Below are positions 27,667-36,497 of a stretch of DNA of 64,000 bases, one piece after another. How positions within the stretch are numbered: position 1 is the stretch's first letter; each line of letters begins with the position of its first letter. The stretch comes from JBEIHX01 sp040381075. Its GTDB lineage: Bacteria; Pseudomonadota; Alphaproteobacteria; Caulobacterales; Aquidulcibacteraceae. A program made the position numbers and the translations under genes. A model generated the notes under the pieces. The model saw only the letters and a list, made by a program, of their open reading frames with translations. It was not told the DNA's origin and ran no database searches. The DNA is taken from NCBI GenBank assembly GCA_040381075.1, contig JBEIHX010000018.1, forward strand, positions 1 to 64,000, read 5' to 3'.

Positions 27667-28638
27667 GTGGCCACAGGATTGATCGCACTTCTCGATGATG
27701 TCGCCGCACTTGCAAAAGTGGCGGCCGCCTCGCTCGATGACGCCGCCGCCCAGTCCGCAAAGGCCACCAGCAAGGCGATGGGCATCGTCATCGATGACGC
27801 CGCCGTCACGCCGCGCTACGTCGTCGGTTTCGCAGCAGAGCGGGAGTTGCCGATCATCGGCAAGATCGCCATCGGCTCTCTGAAGAACAAACTCCTGTTC
27901 CTGCTGCCGGGCGCGCTGGTTCTCAGCCTGGTCGCACCCTGGGTGATCACGCCCCTGCTGATGCTCGGCGGCGCCTATCTGTGCCTTGAGGGGTTCGAGA
28001 AGGTCGTCGACACCGTGCGTCCGCACCCAGCCCACGGCCATGCGCCTGATCAATCAGGCGCCACGACCCCAGAGCAGCTCGAAGCCGCCAAGGTGGCGAG
28101 CGCAATCCGCACGGATTTCATTCTGTCAGCGGAGATCATGGCGATCACCCTGTCTTCCGTGGCAGGCGCCCCGCTCGCCCTTCGCGCAGGCGTTCTGGCC
28201 GCCGTCGGCGTCGGCATGACCGCGCTGGTCTACGGCGCAGTCGCCGTGATCGTCAAAGCCGACGACTGGGGCGCCGCGCTCGCCCGAGGCGAAAACCCCG
28301 CCCTGCGCGCCGTCGGGCGCGCCATCGTCACCGGCATGCCAGGCTTTCTCAAGGGGCTGAGCCTCATCGGCATGGTCGCCATGTTGTGGGTCGGCGGAGG
28401 TATTCTCATTCACGGGCTGCATGGCCTTGGCGTGCATGCGCCGGAGGAAGCGCTGCATCGCCTTGGCGAAGCCGCAGCCCACGCCCTGCCGGCCGCAGCC
28501 GGTTTTGCAAACTGGTTCGCCCAGGCATGTGTTTCCGCAATCGCAGGCCTTGTGGTCGGGGCGGCCGTGGCGCCGCTCGCCCACTCCGTGATCGCGCCCC
28601 TGGCGCGCCGTCTCGGCAAACGCCCCCCCGCAGGATGA
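27667..28638 (+). CDS. DUF808 inner membrane protein (YedI-like)
   Basis: Integral membrane protein of the DUF808/YedI family, about 323 aa, function unknown. GTG 27667 opens VATGLIALLDDVAALAKVAA, which matches the usual start, and GGGGGA lies 7 nt upstream. Conserved stretches: DDAAVTPRYVVGFAAERELPI, SLKNKLLFLLPGALVLS, PWVITPLLMLGGAYLCLEGFEKV. Five to six hydrophobic helices follow. Stands alone. Confidence 0.9.
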   Translation: MATGLIALLDDVAALAKVAAASLDDAAAQSAKATSKAMGIVIDDAAVTPRYVVGFAAERELPIIGKIAIGSLKNKLLFLLPGALVLSLVAPWVITPLLMLGGAYLCLEGFEKVVDTVRPHPAHGHAPDQSGATTPEQLEAAKVASAIRTDFILSAEIMAITLSSVAGAPLALRAGVLAAVGVGMTALVYGAVAVIVKADDWGAALARGENPALRAVGRAIVTGMPGFLKGLSLIGMVAMLWVGGGILIHGLHGLGVHAPEEALHRLGEAAAHALPAAAGFANWFAQACVSAIAGLVVGAAVAPLAHSVIAPLARRLGKRPPAG

Positions 28639-28868
28639 CCCCCGCCGGCCAGCGCGCGCCACGGCAAGGTGCGATCTGGCTTGCCGCGCCGGACGGACTG
28701 GCGCCAACCAGCCCGCCCGCGCCGGAACCATGTCGGGGCCGGTCGCGTGCGGGGCGTGTGGTCGGCCGCTGCGGGCGCGCCGGCCCGTGACAGGCCTGCG
28801 GCGCAGACTATTCACCTGCGCCGCCTGAGGGATCGTCGTCATCGACAGCGGGATGGGAGACAGACTGA

Positions 28869-30326
28869 ATGACTTTCCGGTTCGGCCTTCTCATTCTCAT
28901 CGCATGCGGCGGTCTTGGCGCTCCCCTCGCGGGCTGCGCGTCGCACCAATCGGTCGGGCGCACGCCGACCACGGCGCAGTCCCATGACGGAAGATATATC
29001 AGCTGGCGCGAGCACATCATCGATGAGCGCACGGATGATGGCGATCTGATCAGTGGCGGCGACGGCCTGGCGATGGCTGACCTGGACTGCGATGGGCGTG
29101 CAGACATCGTGTCCGTGCATGAGTCCGACACGGAGTATGACGGCGTAGCTGATGGCTTCGTGCGGATCGCCTTCGCCACCCAGCGCCCTGACCGCTGGGT
29201 GAACGTCACGCTGGCGAGCGGGCCCGAAGCCGGCGCGCCCGAGGATGTCGCTTTGGGAGACCTCAACGGCGACGGGCGCGCCGATGTGATGATCGCCGCC
29301 GAGCTCGGCCATCTTGCGTACTTCGAAAATCCAGGCTGTGCGGCCGCGCGCGAAACCCCGTGGCCGCGCCTCATCGTCCCGGCGACCCGCGGGCGCGGGT
29401 CATTCATCCGGGTCTTCCTCGGCGACTTCGACGGCGACGCGCGCCTCGAGGTCAGCGCCGCCAACAAGGTCGAGCAGGACCCCGGGCCTGCGACCCCGCC
29501 GGGGCCGATTTCGATCTTCTCGGTGCGCGGGCCTCCCCTGCGAGGAGACAGCTGGGGCGAGACGGTTCTGGGAAACTACGCCGTCGCCCAGAACGCCATG
29601 CCGGTCGACATCGATGCGGATGGCGACCTCGACATTGTCGGCGGCGCGCGCGTCGGACCGCGGCTCATTGTCTTCCGCAATGAATCAGGGCGTTTTGCTG
29701 CGGTCGATGTGAGGACTGACGGCGCGCGGACAGGCGGCTTCAACATGGCCTTTCATGACGTCGACGGCGATCGCCGGCTCGACATCATCACTGTCTCGGA
29801 TCGCGGATTGGGGTGGTATGCGCAGCCCCAGGCTCTCGACGATATCTGGATCTTCCATCGCATCGGCGACTTCGGACCCGACTGGATGGCCGGCATTGCG
29901 CTTGCCGACATCAATGGGGATGGCCATCTGGACGTGATGGTCGGGGGGTACAGCAGCATGCCGCGCGACCGCGACGGGGCGCTTCCCGTGACCGCACACA
30001 TGGGCCGTCTCGGCTGGTTCGAAAACCCCGGCCCGTCAGCCCGGCCGTGGAGGAGACACGATATATCGCGCCGCCGCCGCGGCATGTTCGACGCCTTCGT
30101 CCCGCGCGATATGGACGCGGACGGCGATGTCGATTTTATCGGCACACGGGGCAATTCCACGCCCCATGACGGGGTCTTCTGGCTTGAGCAGGTTCGCACG
30201 CCCGCTCCAGCGCCGGCCTTTCAGCGCGCCCGTCGCAACGACAGTGCGGAACAGCCGCTGCCTGAGACCGCCGCCTCACACGGTCGACCGGTCGCGCCGA
30301 GGTCATCGGCCGCCCCCCGCGGCTGA
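28869..30326 (+). CDS. FG-GAP/VCBS-repeat lipoprotein
   Basis: 485-aa exported lipoprotein (lipobox LAGC, Cys23) with a probable seven-bladed beta-propeller. Seven calcium-binding-like motifs of the form D-x-D-x-D-G are spaced along it: LDCDGRADI, LNGDGRADV, FDGDARLEV, IDADGDLDI, VDGDRRLDI, INGDGHLDV and MDADGDVDF. Such proteins are surface-bound and may bind carbohydrate or other polymers; the ligand is unknown. GGGAGA lies about 10 nt before the ATG. The C-terminal 45 residues are unconserved. Confidence 0.9.
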   Translation: MTFRFGLLILIACGGLGAPLAGCASHQSVGRTPTTAQSHDGRYISWREHIIDERTDDGDLISGGDGLAMADLDCDGRADIVSVHESDTEYDGVADGFVRIAFATQRPDRWVNVTLASGPEAGAPEDVALGDLNGDGRADVMIAAELGHLAYFENPGCAAARETPWPRLIVPATRGRGSFIRVFLGDFDGDARLEVSAANKVEQDPGPATPPGPISIFSVRGPPLRGDSWGETVLGNYAVAQNAMPVDIDADGDLDIVGGARVGPRLIVFRNESGRFAAVDVRTDGARTGGFNMAFHDVDGDRRLDIITVSDRGLGWYAQPQALDDIWIFHRIGDFGPDWMAGIALADINGDGHLDVMVGGYSSMPRDRDGALPVTAHMGRLGWFENPGPSARPWRRHDISRRRRGMFDAFVPRDMDADGDVDFIGTRGNSTPHDGVFWLEQVRTPAPAPAFQRARRNDSAEQPLPETAASHGRPVAPRSSAAPRG

Positions 30327-30607
30327 CGGCGTCCGTCGATGCCGCCTCAGGCGCAGAAATCTGTCGACTGACGTCGCGCGGGCGGGCCCCCGGCCGAAGC
30401 AAAGGCGGCGCGCGAGAGCTGCGCCCCGCACTCCTGCCCGCCACGTTCCTGGCGGGTGCGTCGCCGGGGGGTGTCGGCGGATCGGATACATGGGAGGCCT
30501 GCCTGCGCCGCAGCGTGCGCTTCCCAGGATGCGCTTCCCAGGACAGGCCCCCCAGGGCTTTGCAAGTCCGCCCGTCTCGCCTAGCCTCGCGCCTCAGGGA
30601 GCGGGTC

Positions 30608-31801
30608 ATGGACAACGGGCGCGACGTGCGGGGGACCTTCAGGCAGCGAGCCGACGCCCTGCTCGGCGCGGCGGCGGCGTCTGGCGCGGTGGCGGGTGCG
30701 GCGGCCATCCTGGCGACCCGCGATGACATTATCTATGAGGGCGGCGCGGGCGTGCGCGCGCTCGGCGGCGAGGGCGCCATGGATTGCGACAGCATCTGCT
30801 GGATCGCGTCCATGACGAAACCGCTGACTGCGGTCGCAGCGCTGCAGTTGGTGGAGCGGGGCGCGCTTGACCTGGATGCGCCGGCCAGCGATGTGGCGCC
30901 CGACCTGGCCGACCTCGCTGTTCTCACGGGCTTCGACGCTGACGGCGCGCCCAAGCTCAGGCCGCCGGCGCGTCCGATCACGCTGCGCCAGCTGCTCACC
31001 CATACGTCCGGCCTTGGCTATGAATTGTTCAGCGCTGACGTCGTGAAGGCGAAGGCCGCTCTCGGACTGCCCGGACTGGCGCAGGGCCGGATCGCCGCCC
31101 TGAAGGCGCCGCTGCTGTTCGATCCCGGCGCGCGCTTCGAGTACGGCGTCGGCATCGACTGGGCGGGACTTCTTGTCGAGGCCGCCAGCGGCAGGAAGCT
31201 CGGGGCCTATCTGGCGGATGACGTCCTCGCGCCGCTCGGCATGGCGAGCACCGGTTTCGTCACGCCTGATGCGATGCGCGAACGCCTCGCCGGCATGCAC
31301 GTGCGCGTCGGCGAGACGCTGGCCGCGTTTCCGATGCAACAGCCCAAGGACGTCGAGTTCGAGTCCGGCGGAGGCGGGCTTTACAGCACCGCGCGCGACT
31401 ATATCCGCTTCGTGCGCATGATCCTTGGGGACGGTTCGCTTGACGGGCGGCGTGTGCTCCGGCCTGACAGCATGGCGCTGCTGCGCGACAGCCAGATTGG
31501 TGATCTGCGGGTCGCCGGATTGACGAGCGCCAGCCCCATGTCGCGCGACATGGAGTTTTTTCCCGGGGTCGCCAAGGGTTGGAGCCTGGCCTTCGCGGTC
31601 AATCTGGAACCCGCCCCCACCGGGCGTCCCGCTGGCGGGCTGATGTGGGCGGGGCTGTCGAATTGCTACGTCTGGATTGATGCCGTGAACGGGCTGGGCG
31701 GTGTTGTTCTCGCGCAGGTGCTGCCCTTTGCAGATCCCCGGGCGATGGGGGTGTGGCTCGACTTCGAAACCGCGGCCTATGCAGCCGGCCTTGCCGGATG
31801 A
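30608..31801 (+). CDS. Serine hydrolase (beta-lactamase class C/EstB-like esterase)
   Basis: 397-aa enzyme of the class C beta-lactamase/penicillin-binding family. The nucleophile motif SMTK is at residues 68-71 (in CWIASMTKPLTA), the Tyr motif is in FEYGVGIDW, and LLTHTSGLGYE and GGGGLYSTARDY are typical of the EstB-like esterases. No signal peptide from ATG 30608 (GGGAG upstream), so it is cytoplasmic; it more likely hydrolyses small esters than beta-lactams. Confidence 0.9.
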   Translation: MDNGRDVRGTFRQRADALLGAAAASGAVAGAAAILATRDDIIYEGGAGVRALGGEGAMDCDSICWIASMTKPLTAVAALQLVERGALDLDAPASDVAPDLADLAVLTGFDADGAPKLRPPARPITLRQLLTHTSGLGYELFSADVVKAKAALGLPGLAQGRIAALKAPLLFDPGARFEYGVGIDWAGLLVEAASGRKLGAYLADDVLAPLGMASTGFVTPDAMRERLAGMHVRVGETLAAFPMQQPKDVEFESGGGGLYSTARDYIRFVRMILGDGSLDGRRVLRPDSMALLRDSQIGDLRVAGLTSASPMSRDMEFFPGVAKGWSLAFAVNLEPAPTGRPAGGLMWAGLSNCYVWIDAVNGLGGVVLAQVLPFADPRAMGVWLDFETAAYAAGLAG

Positions 31802-31842
31802 GCACAGGCGGGCAGGCGCGGCATGGGCGCCGCGTCGTGTTC

Positions 31843-31940
31843 GCCCTGTCCTGTCCGCCCTGTCCTGTCCGCCGTGTTTTGTCCGCCGTGTCTTGTCTGC
31901 CGTGTCTTGTCTGCCGTGTCCTGTCCGCCGTGTTTTGTCT
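31843..31940. repeat. 14-bp tandem repeat array
   Basis: Seven units in exactly 98 bp, from GCCCTGTCCTGTCC to GCCGTGTTTTGTCT, between the serine hydrolase and SDR genes whose 3' ends face each other. On the minus strand the units are purine-rich. Confidence 0.95.
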
Positions 31941-31973
31941 GCGGGGCGCGGGAGATCAGTCGGGCTGTCCGGA

Positions 31974-32711
31974 CTACAGGCAGAGCCCTCCGTCTACGAT
32001 CAGTGTGTGGCCGACGACGTAGGAGGCGAGGGGCGACGCCAGAAAGATCGCCGCCCCCGCCATGTCGGCGGGCAGGCCCAGTCGGCGCTGCGGGATGCTG
32101 GCAAGGGCGCCTGCGAGCCGTTCAGGATTTTGCGTGGTCACCTTGGTCATCTTGGTGTCGACGAGCCCGGGGGCGAGGCCATTGACCCTGATGCCCTCCG
32201 GAGCCCAGGCCTGTGCGAGCGTCCTGGTGAGGCTGATTGCGCCCGCCTTGGAGGCGGCATAGGCCGGATTGCCGATATTGGCCTTCAGCCCCGAGATCGA
32301 GCTGACGATAATGAGGCTGCCCCGGGTGTCGCGCAGCTGCGGTTTGAATTTGCGTGCAATGTGAATCAGGCTGTCAAGATTGACAGCCATCACGCGGTCC
32401 CATCCAGGCCGTTCGAACTCGCCGCGTTTGTAGACGACTGTTCCCTGGCTCAGCACGAGGACGTCAAGACTGTCGAACGGGGCGTGCGCGGCCTCAACCG
32501 CGTCCGGATCGCCTGCGTCGACGCAGGCATAGCCAAGTCCGGTGAGGTCAGATCCCTCCGCGGGGTCGTAGTCGGAAGCGCTGGCGCGGGTGCCCCAGAC
32601 ATGCACATCCGCACCGCGGGCGCGAAATCCCTGCGCTATGCCATTGCCGATCCCGCTTGATCCGCCAACGACAAGCACGCGCTTGCCCGTGAAATCCGTG
32701 TCGGTGATCAT
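31974..32711 (-). CDS. SDR family oxidoreductase
   Basis: 245-aa short-chain dehydrogenase/reductase. Cofactor motif GGSSGIGNG at residues 16-24; after beta-2, WGTRAS suggests NADP preference. NAG is replaced by SQG, an atypical variant, while the catalytic VSSISG and YAASK are intact. The C-terminus ends GHTLIVDGGLCL. Lies downstream of the acyl-CoA ligase gene on the same strand but 460 bp away, so a shared operon is uncertain. Substrate unknown. Confidence 0.88.
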   Translation of the reverse strand: MITDTDFTGKRVLVVGGSSGIGNGIAQGFRARGADVHVWGTRASASDYDPAEGSDLTGLGYACVDAGDPDAVEAAHAPFDSLDVLVLSQGTVVYKRGEFERPGWDRVMAVNLDSLIHIARKFKPQLRDTRGSLIIVSSISGLKANIGNPAYAASKAGAISLTRTLAQAWAPEGIRVNGLAPGLVDTKMTKVTTQNPERLAGALASIPQRRLGLPADMAGAAIFLASPLASYVVGHTLIVDGGLCL

Positions 32712-33171
32712 CCAGGTCAGACCCCTCGGGTGATGCGCAGCAGGGCGCGTTCAGGCCGTTTGTCCGCATGCGCGCGCCGCCCCCGCGCCGGTTGCCCACA
32801 CCGGTTGCCCACACCGGTTGCCCACACCGGTTGCCCGCGCCATGGTGCGCCATTGATCCATGACTTTGGATATCTCCGGTCATTGGAGCAAGCGATTTGT
32901 CCGGCTTTGTCCTTGAGGCGCGCGGTGCTGCAGGAGGTTCGGATCGCCAGGGCCGTTGAGGCGATTGGGCGCCGTCGTCCCGGGCAGTCCTGCGACGCGT
33001 CGCGACGTTGTTTTCCGCCATGGGGGCGCGGTCAGACACGGGCTGCGCACTGCGTCTGCGGAGAGGCGCCAACAGACGCGTCTGCTCGCGCGCTGGACGC
33101 AGACCTCGCGATCGCCCATCCGGGCCGGCGCGGCGGCCCGCCCCCCGGAACCCGGCGCGCCCCATGGCTCC
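32712..33171. other. Intergenic region with 13-bp repeats
   Basis: 460 bp between the acyl-CoA ligase end and the SDR start, both on the minus strand. Apart from the tandem array at 32788-32839 nothing recognisable was found; no coding frame is convincing. Confidence 0.6.
32788..32839. repeat. 13-bp tandem repeat
   Basis: CCGGTTGCCCACA three times, then CCGGTTGCCCGCG. It lies about 80 bp upstream of the SDR start (32711), close to where its promoter should be. Confidence 0.93.
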
Positions 33172-34770
33172 TCACGCGAGGGGCGCGTGGGCGTATCGCT
33201 CGATGAGCAGGAATTTCTGCACCTTGCCGGTGGGCGTGCGCGGCAGCGGGTCGCCCTGGACAAGCACGCGCTTGGGGGTCTTGAATCCGGCAAGCCGTTC
33301 GCGGCAGAAAGCGATCACGGCGGACCCGTCGATCTGGCCCCCGCCAGCCGGGACGACCACGGCTGTCACTGACTCGCCCCAAAGGTCGTCGGGCAGTCCG
33401 ATCACGGCGCAATCAGCGACGCCTGGAAAGGTGAGGATCGCAGCCTCCACTTCGGCTGCATGCACGTTCTGACCGCCAGTGATGATCATGTCTTTGACGC
33501 GACCGCTGATATAGAGATATCCGTCCTCATCGACCCGCCCGAGATCACCAGTATGCAGCCAGCCTTCCCTGAAGGTCTCGGCGGTCCTGGCTGGATTTTC
33601 AAAATACTCGGTCACGGTGTTTGGCGATCGGCCGCAAACCTCGCCGATGACGTTGACGGGAACGGCGCGGTTGGCGGCGTCCACCACCCGGATCTCCGAA
33701 AACAGGATGGGTCGGCCCACCGAATCGGGCTTCACAAGACGGTCATCCGGCGTGCTGACGACCAGGACGCCTGTCTCCTGCATGCCGTAATACTCGTAAA
33801 TCGCAGGACAGAGCTGCGCCATGGTCTGGTCGCGTACGCTTGGCGGCAACATGGATCCGGCATACACCACCGCCCGCAACGAGGACAGGCGGCGCTCCGG
33901 AAGGCTTTTCTCGGCGAGCAGCATCGCGCCCATGGTCGCGACCAGGTTGACGATCGTGACCTGCTCCCGCTCGATCACATCCAGGCACTCCGTCGGCTGA
34001 AAATTCATCAGGACATTCTTCAGACCTGTCATGGCGGCCGCAATCGCCCATGCGAACCCCACCCTGCCAAACATTGGAAAGACGGTCAGGATGACATCGC
34101 TGCGCGACAGGTCGAACGCGGTGATGAACGGGCCAAGCGAACTGTTGTTGAACTGGCTCAGCACATAGGCCTTGGGCAGTCCGGTCGTGCCTGAGGTCAG
34201 ATTGAAATAGTAAGGATCGGTCTCATCCAGCGCGACACCGGGCTCATGGTCGGGCGAGCGGGCGAGCAGCGTCTCATAATCCACACGCGTCGGGGCCCCT
34301 GGATCTTCCGCGAGGGGCGCGTCCCTGTCCGCCGTGTCATCGGCCCTGGCGGGTCCGATCGACACGACGACACGCACGCGCCCGAGCGAGCGCGTGACAA
34401 GCTCGGCGACCGGGCTGAACCGATCTTCGCACAGGAGGCCGACCGCGCCGAGCGCGCCCATCAGCTCGACCACTTCCCCAGGCGCCAGCCGATAATTGAG
34501 CGGGATGCCGATGACGCCCGTCTTGGCGAGCGCAAAGTAGATCTCGATCATCTCCGCCCGGTTGGTGGACAGGAACGCCACAACATCCCCCTTGGAGAAG
34601 CCGAGCCCCATCAGGCCGTGCGCCAGTCGATTGCAGCGCGCATTCGTCTCACGGTAAGAAAACCGCCGTCCGGTCGCGGTGCAGACGATCGATTCGCTCT
34701 GCGGGAAGCGGATCGCCGCGGTGGTGAGGACATTTCCGACCAGCATGGCGCCCATGGATCCCTTGATCAT
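33172..34770 (-). CDS. Class I adenylate-forming acyl-CoA ligase
   Basis: 532-aa AMP-forming CoA ligase. Motifs: NLTSGTTGLPKAYVLS (P-loop-like), YYGMQETG (A5), LHTGDLGRVDEDGYLYISGRVKDMI (A7/A8) and PTGKVQKF with the catalytic Lys near the end. It would activate a fatty or aromatic acid to its CoA ester; the substrate is not clear. The SDR downstream may act in the same pathway. Confidence 0.9.
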   Translation of the reverse strand: MIKGSMGAMLVGNVLTTAAIRFPQSESIVCTATGRRFSYRETNARCNRLAHGLMGLGFSKGDVVAFLSTNRAEMIEIYFALAKTGVIGIPLNYRLAPGEVVELMGALGAVGLLCEDRFSPVAELVTRSLGRVRVVVSIGPARADDTADRDAPLAEDPGAPTRVDYETLLARSPDHEPGVALDETDPYYFNLTSGTTGLPKAYVLSQFNNSSLGPFITAFDLSRSDVILTVFPMFGRVGFAWAIAAAMTGLKNVLMNFQPTECLDVIEREQVTIVNLVATMGAMLLAEKSLPERRLSSLRAVVYAGSMLPPSVRDQTMAQLCPAIYEYYGMQETGVLVVSTPDDRLVKPDSVGRPILFSEIRVVDAANRAVPVNVIGEVCGRSPNTVTEYFENPARTAETFREGWLHTGDLGRVDEDGYLYISGRVKDMIITGGQNVHAAEVEAAILTFPGVADCAVIGLPDDLWGESVTAVVVPAGGGQIDGSAVIAFCRERLAGFKTPKRVLVQGDPLPRTPTGKVQKFLLIERYAHAPLA

Positions 34771-35441
34771 GTTCCGCTCCTGGTTTGGCGAGCCGGCGCG
34801 CCGCCTGCTGGTGTCGAGGCCTGTCCAGAGTGCGGGCGGGGCAGCCTGCCCGGGGGACGTCCGCAGCTAAACCGCCTTCGGGGATGGTGGCAAGATCGAG
34901 CCACGGCGCAGTCGGAGACCGGACCATTTCCCGGTGTGCGCCGGAGGCGCGCGGGCAGCCGGAGCGGGTGTCTGGAGCGCGCGTCTGGCGCGCGGCAGGG
35001 GCAGGCGTCCACGACATGGAGGTTGCTGATCGCTGGCTGCGTGAGGTCGGCATGTCCACAGACGACGCCCGCTTCTCAGCGACGCCGACGGGGAAGGCTC
35101 AGCCTTCATCGCTGTCGGCCCAGACCTCCATGACGTCCTGTGCGGGCAGGCTGGACGCATCCTCGCCACCGCCGCCCCCGGTCGCCGGGGAGGGCTGATC
35201 GCCGAAGACCCCGAAACCAGGAAGATCCCTCAGGGCGGATCCCCCGGGCGAAGCCCCGAACACAGGCGCCGGCGCCCCGGCGTCAAAGCCGGCGAGGAGA
35301 ACCGCGGGCGCCCAGCAGGACGCCTGGCTGTCTGTCACGACCCGCCCCGCCGGCTTCGGGGGCCGCACCCCAGGACCCCCGCAGCCGAACGCCAGGCGCG
35401 CGCCGCTGACCGCGCCTGGCGGGCCCGCCCATGAACGCCGT
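34771..35441. other. Intergenic region, nothing recognised
   Basis: About 670 bp between the ligase start and the VOC gene end. No protein family, RNA fold or strong repeat was recognised. GC-rich, with frames open on several strands only because of composition. Confidence 0.5.
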
Positions 35442-35864
35442 TCAGGCTGCAGACGGCGGATACGCGATGACCTCCCACTCAATCCGGTCGGCGTCGAGGA
35501 AGTAAAAGCGTCGGCCAGGCTCATAGCCGCCGTGATTGAAGGGCGTCAGGCCCGCCGCCACGACGCGCCGTTCCGTCTCGTCCAGGTCATCCACCACCAC
35601 GCCCAGATGGTTCAGACTGACGGTGCGCAGGCGCAAGTCGGCCCCGTCCTGGGTGGGATCCTGGGTGGGATCATGTGTCGGGGACTGCACCCCGGCAGGT
35701 CGGTAGACTGAGATATAGTGGTTGTCCCCGCCCACGTGGATGCACTCCCCGCTGGAGATCGCGCCGCCCCGCCAGCGGATCCGCCAGCCGAAGATCTGCA
35801 CAAGCATGGCGGCGGTGCGTTCAACGTCCGAAACGGTGATGTTGACGTGTTCGAGATGCGTCAT
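35442..35864 (-). CDS. VOC-family protein (glyoxalase/bleomycin-resistance fold)
   Basis: 140-aa single VOC domain: LEHVNITVSDVERTAAML at the start, HVGGDNHYISVY, LNHLGVVVDDLDETERRVV, and RRFYFLDADRIEWEVIAYP with the metal-ligand Glu at the end. Likely a metal-dependent lyase, dioxygenase or drug/oxidant-binding protein. It contains a four-residue duplication (DPTQ) from a 12-bp repeat. ATG 35864 is chosen because the alternative at 35897 would lie in the -10 element of the SoxR-type promoter. Divergent from soxR, so its product probably helps against redox-cycling compounds. Confidence 0.88.
   Translation of the reverse strand: MTHLEHVNITVSDVERTAAMLVQIFGWRIRWRGGAISSGECIHVGGDNHYISVYRPAGVQSPTHDPTQDPTQDGADLRLRTVSLNHLGVVVDDLDETERRVVAAGLTPFNHGGYEPGRRFYFLDADRIEWEVIAYPPSAA
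35648..35671 (-). repeat. 12-bp in-frame duplication in the VOC gene
   Basis: Two copies of CCTGGGTGGGAT, encoding a repeated Asp-Pro-Thr-Gln in a loop of the VOC protein. Confidence 0.85.
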
Positions 35865-35896
35865 GGCGTCTGTCCTCTTGACGTGTGAGGACGCCA

Positions 35897-35926
35897 TGGT
35901 TAAAACCTCAACCTAACTTGAGATCA
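35897..35926 (-). promoter_or_regulatory. SoxR-controlled promoter with SoxR box
   Basis: The 18-bp palindrome at 35906-35923, CCTCAACCTAACTTGAGA, matches the SoxR box of the E. coli soxS promoter (CCTCAAGTTAACTTGAGG) at 15 of 18 positions. On the minus strand it sits between TTGATC (-35) and TAACCA (-10) with a 19-bp spacer, the overlong spacing SoxR needs. It therefore should drive the VOC gene. The plus-strand elements are poorer. Confidence 0.75.
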
Positions 35927-35934
35927 AGAAAAAT

Positions 35935-36399
35935 ATGCAGCCTGAACCAACCATCGCCATCGGCCAGCTGGCGCGGCGCACGGGGCTCTCGGTGTCGGCG
36001 GTCCGATTCTATGAGGCGCGCGGCCTCGTGCGGGCCGTGCGAACGTCCGGCGGCCAGCGTCGATTCCTGCGCTCAGACATCCGCCGCCTGTCGTTCGTGC
36101 GCATCGCCCAGCAGCTCGGGCTGTCCATCGACGAGATCGCGGCTGAGCTCGCGAGACTGCCGCTGCAGCGCACCCCGACGGCGGCGGATTGGGCGCGCAT
36201 CAGCCGGGCGATCCAGGGCGTGCTCGATGAGCGGATCGCTGCTTTGACGCGCACGCGCGCGCTCCTGGATGGCTGCATCGGCTGCGGGTGCCTGTCGTTG
36301 AAGACATGCGCGCTTTACAATCCGGGCGATCGCGCAGGCCGCAACGGATCTGGGCCGCGTTTCGTCCTGGGCGATGCGCCCGGCGGGGGTGCGGACTGA
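35935..36399 (+). CDS. soxR: Redox-sensing activator SoxR
   Basis: MerR-family activator with a [2Fe-2S] cluster that is switched on by oxidation, for instance by redox-cycling drugs. 154 aa. Winged helix at residues 7-75 (IGQLARRTGLSVSAVRFYE), dimer helix to about 112, then the cluster motif C-x2-C-x-C-x5-C at Cys114, 117, 119 and 125, then ALYNPGD. All four ligands are present. No strong ribosome site precedes the ATG at 35935. Outside enterics SoxR usually acts directly on a few genes; here the divergent VOC gene is the obvious target. Confidence 0.95.
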   Translation: MQPEPTIAIGQLARRTGLSVSAVRFYEARGLVRAVRTSGGQRRFLRSDIRRLSFVRIAQQLGLSIDEIAAELARLPLQRTPTAADWARISRAIQGVLDERIAALTRTRALLDGCIGCGCLSLKTCALYNPGDRAGRNGSGPRFVLGDAPGGGAD

Positions 36400-36497
36400 C
36401 GCCCCGAGGCCAGGGGGTATCATCCAAAGACGCAGACTATGCCGTGCGCCGGAGGCGAAGGCCCCTGCATGCGCCTGCAGGCTGTGCGCGTTCCCAA

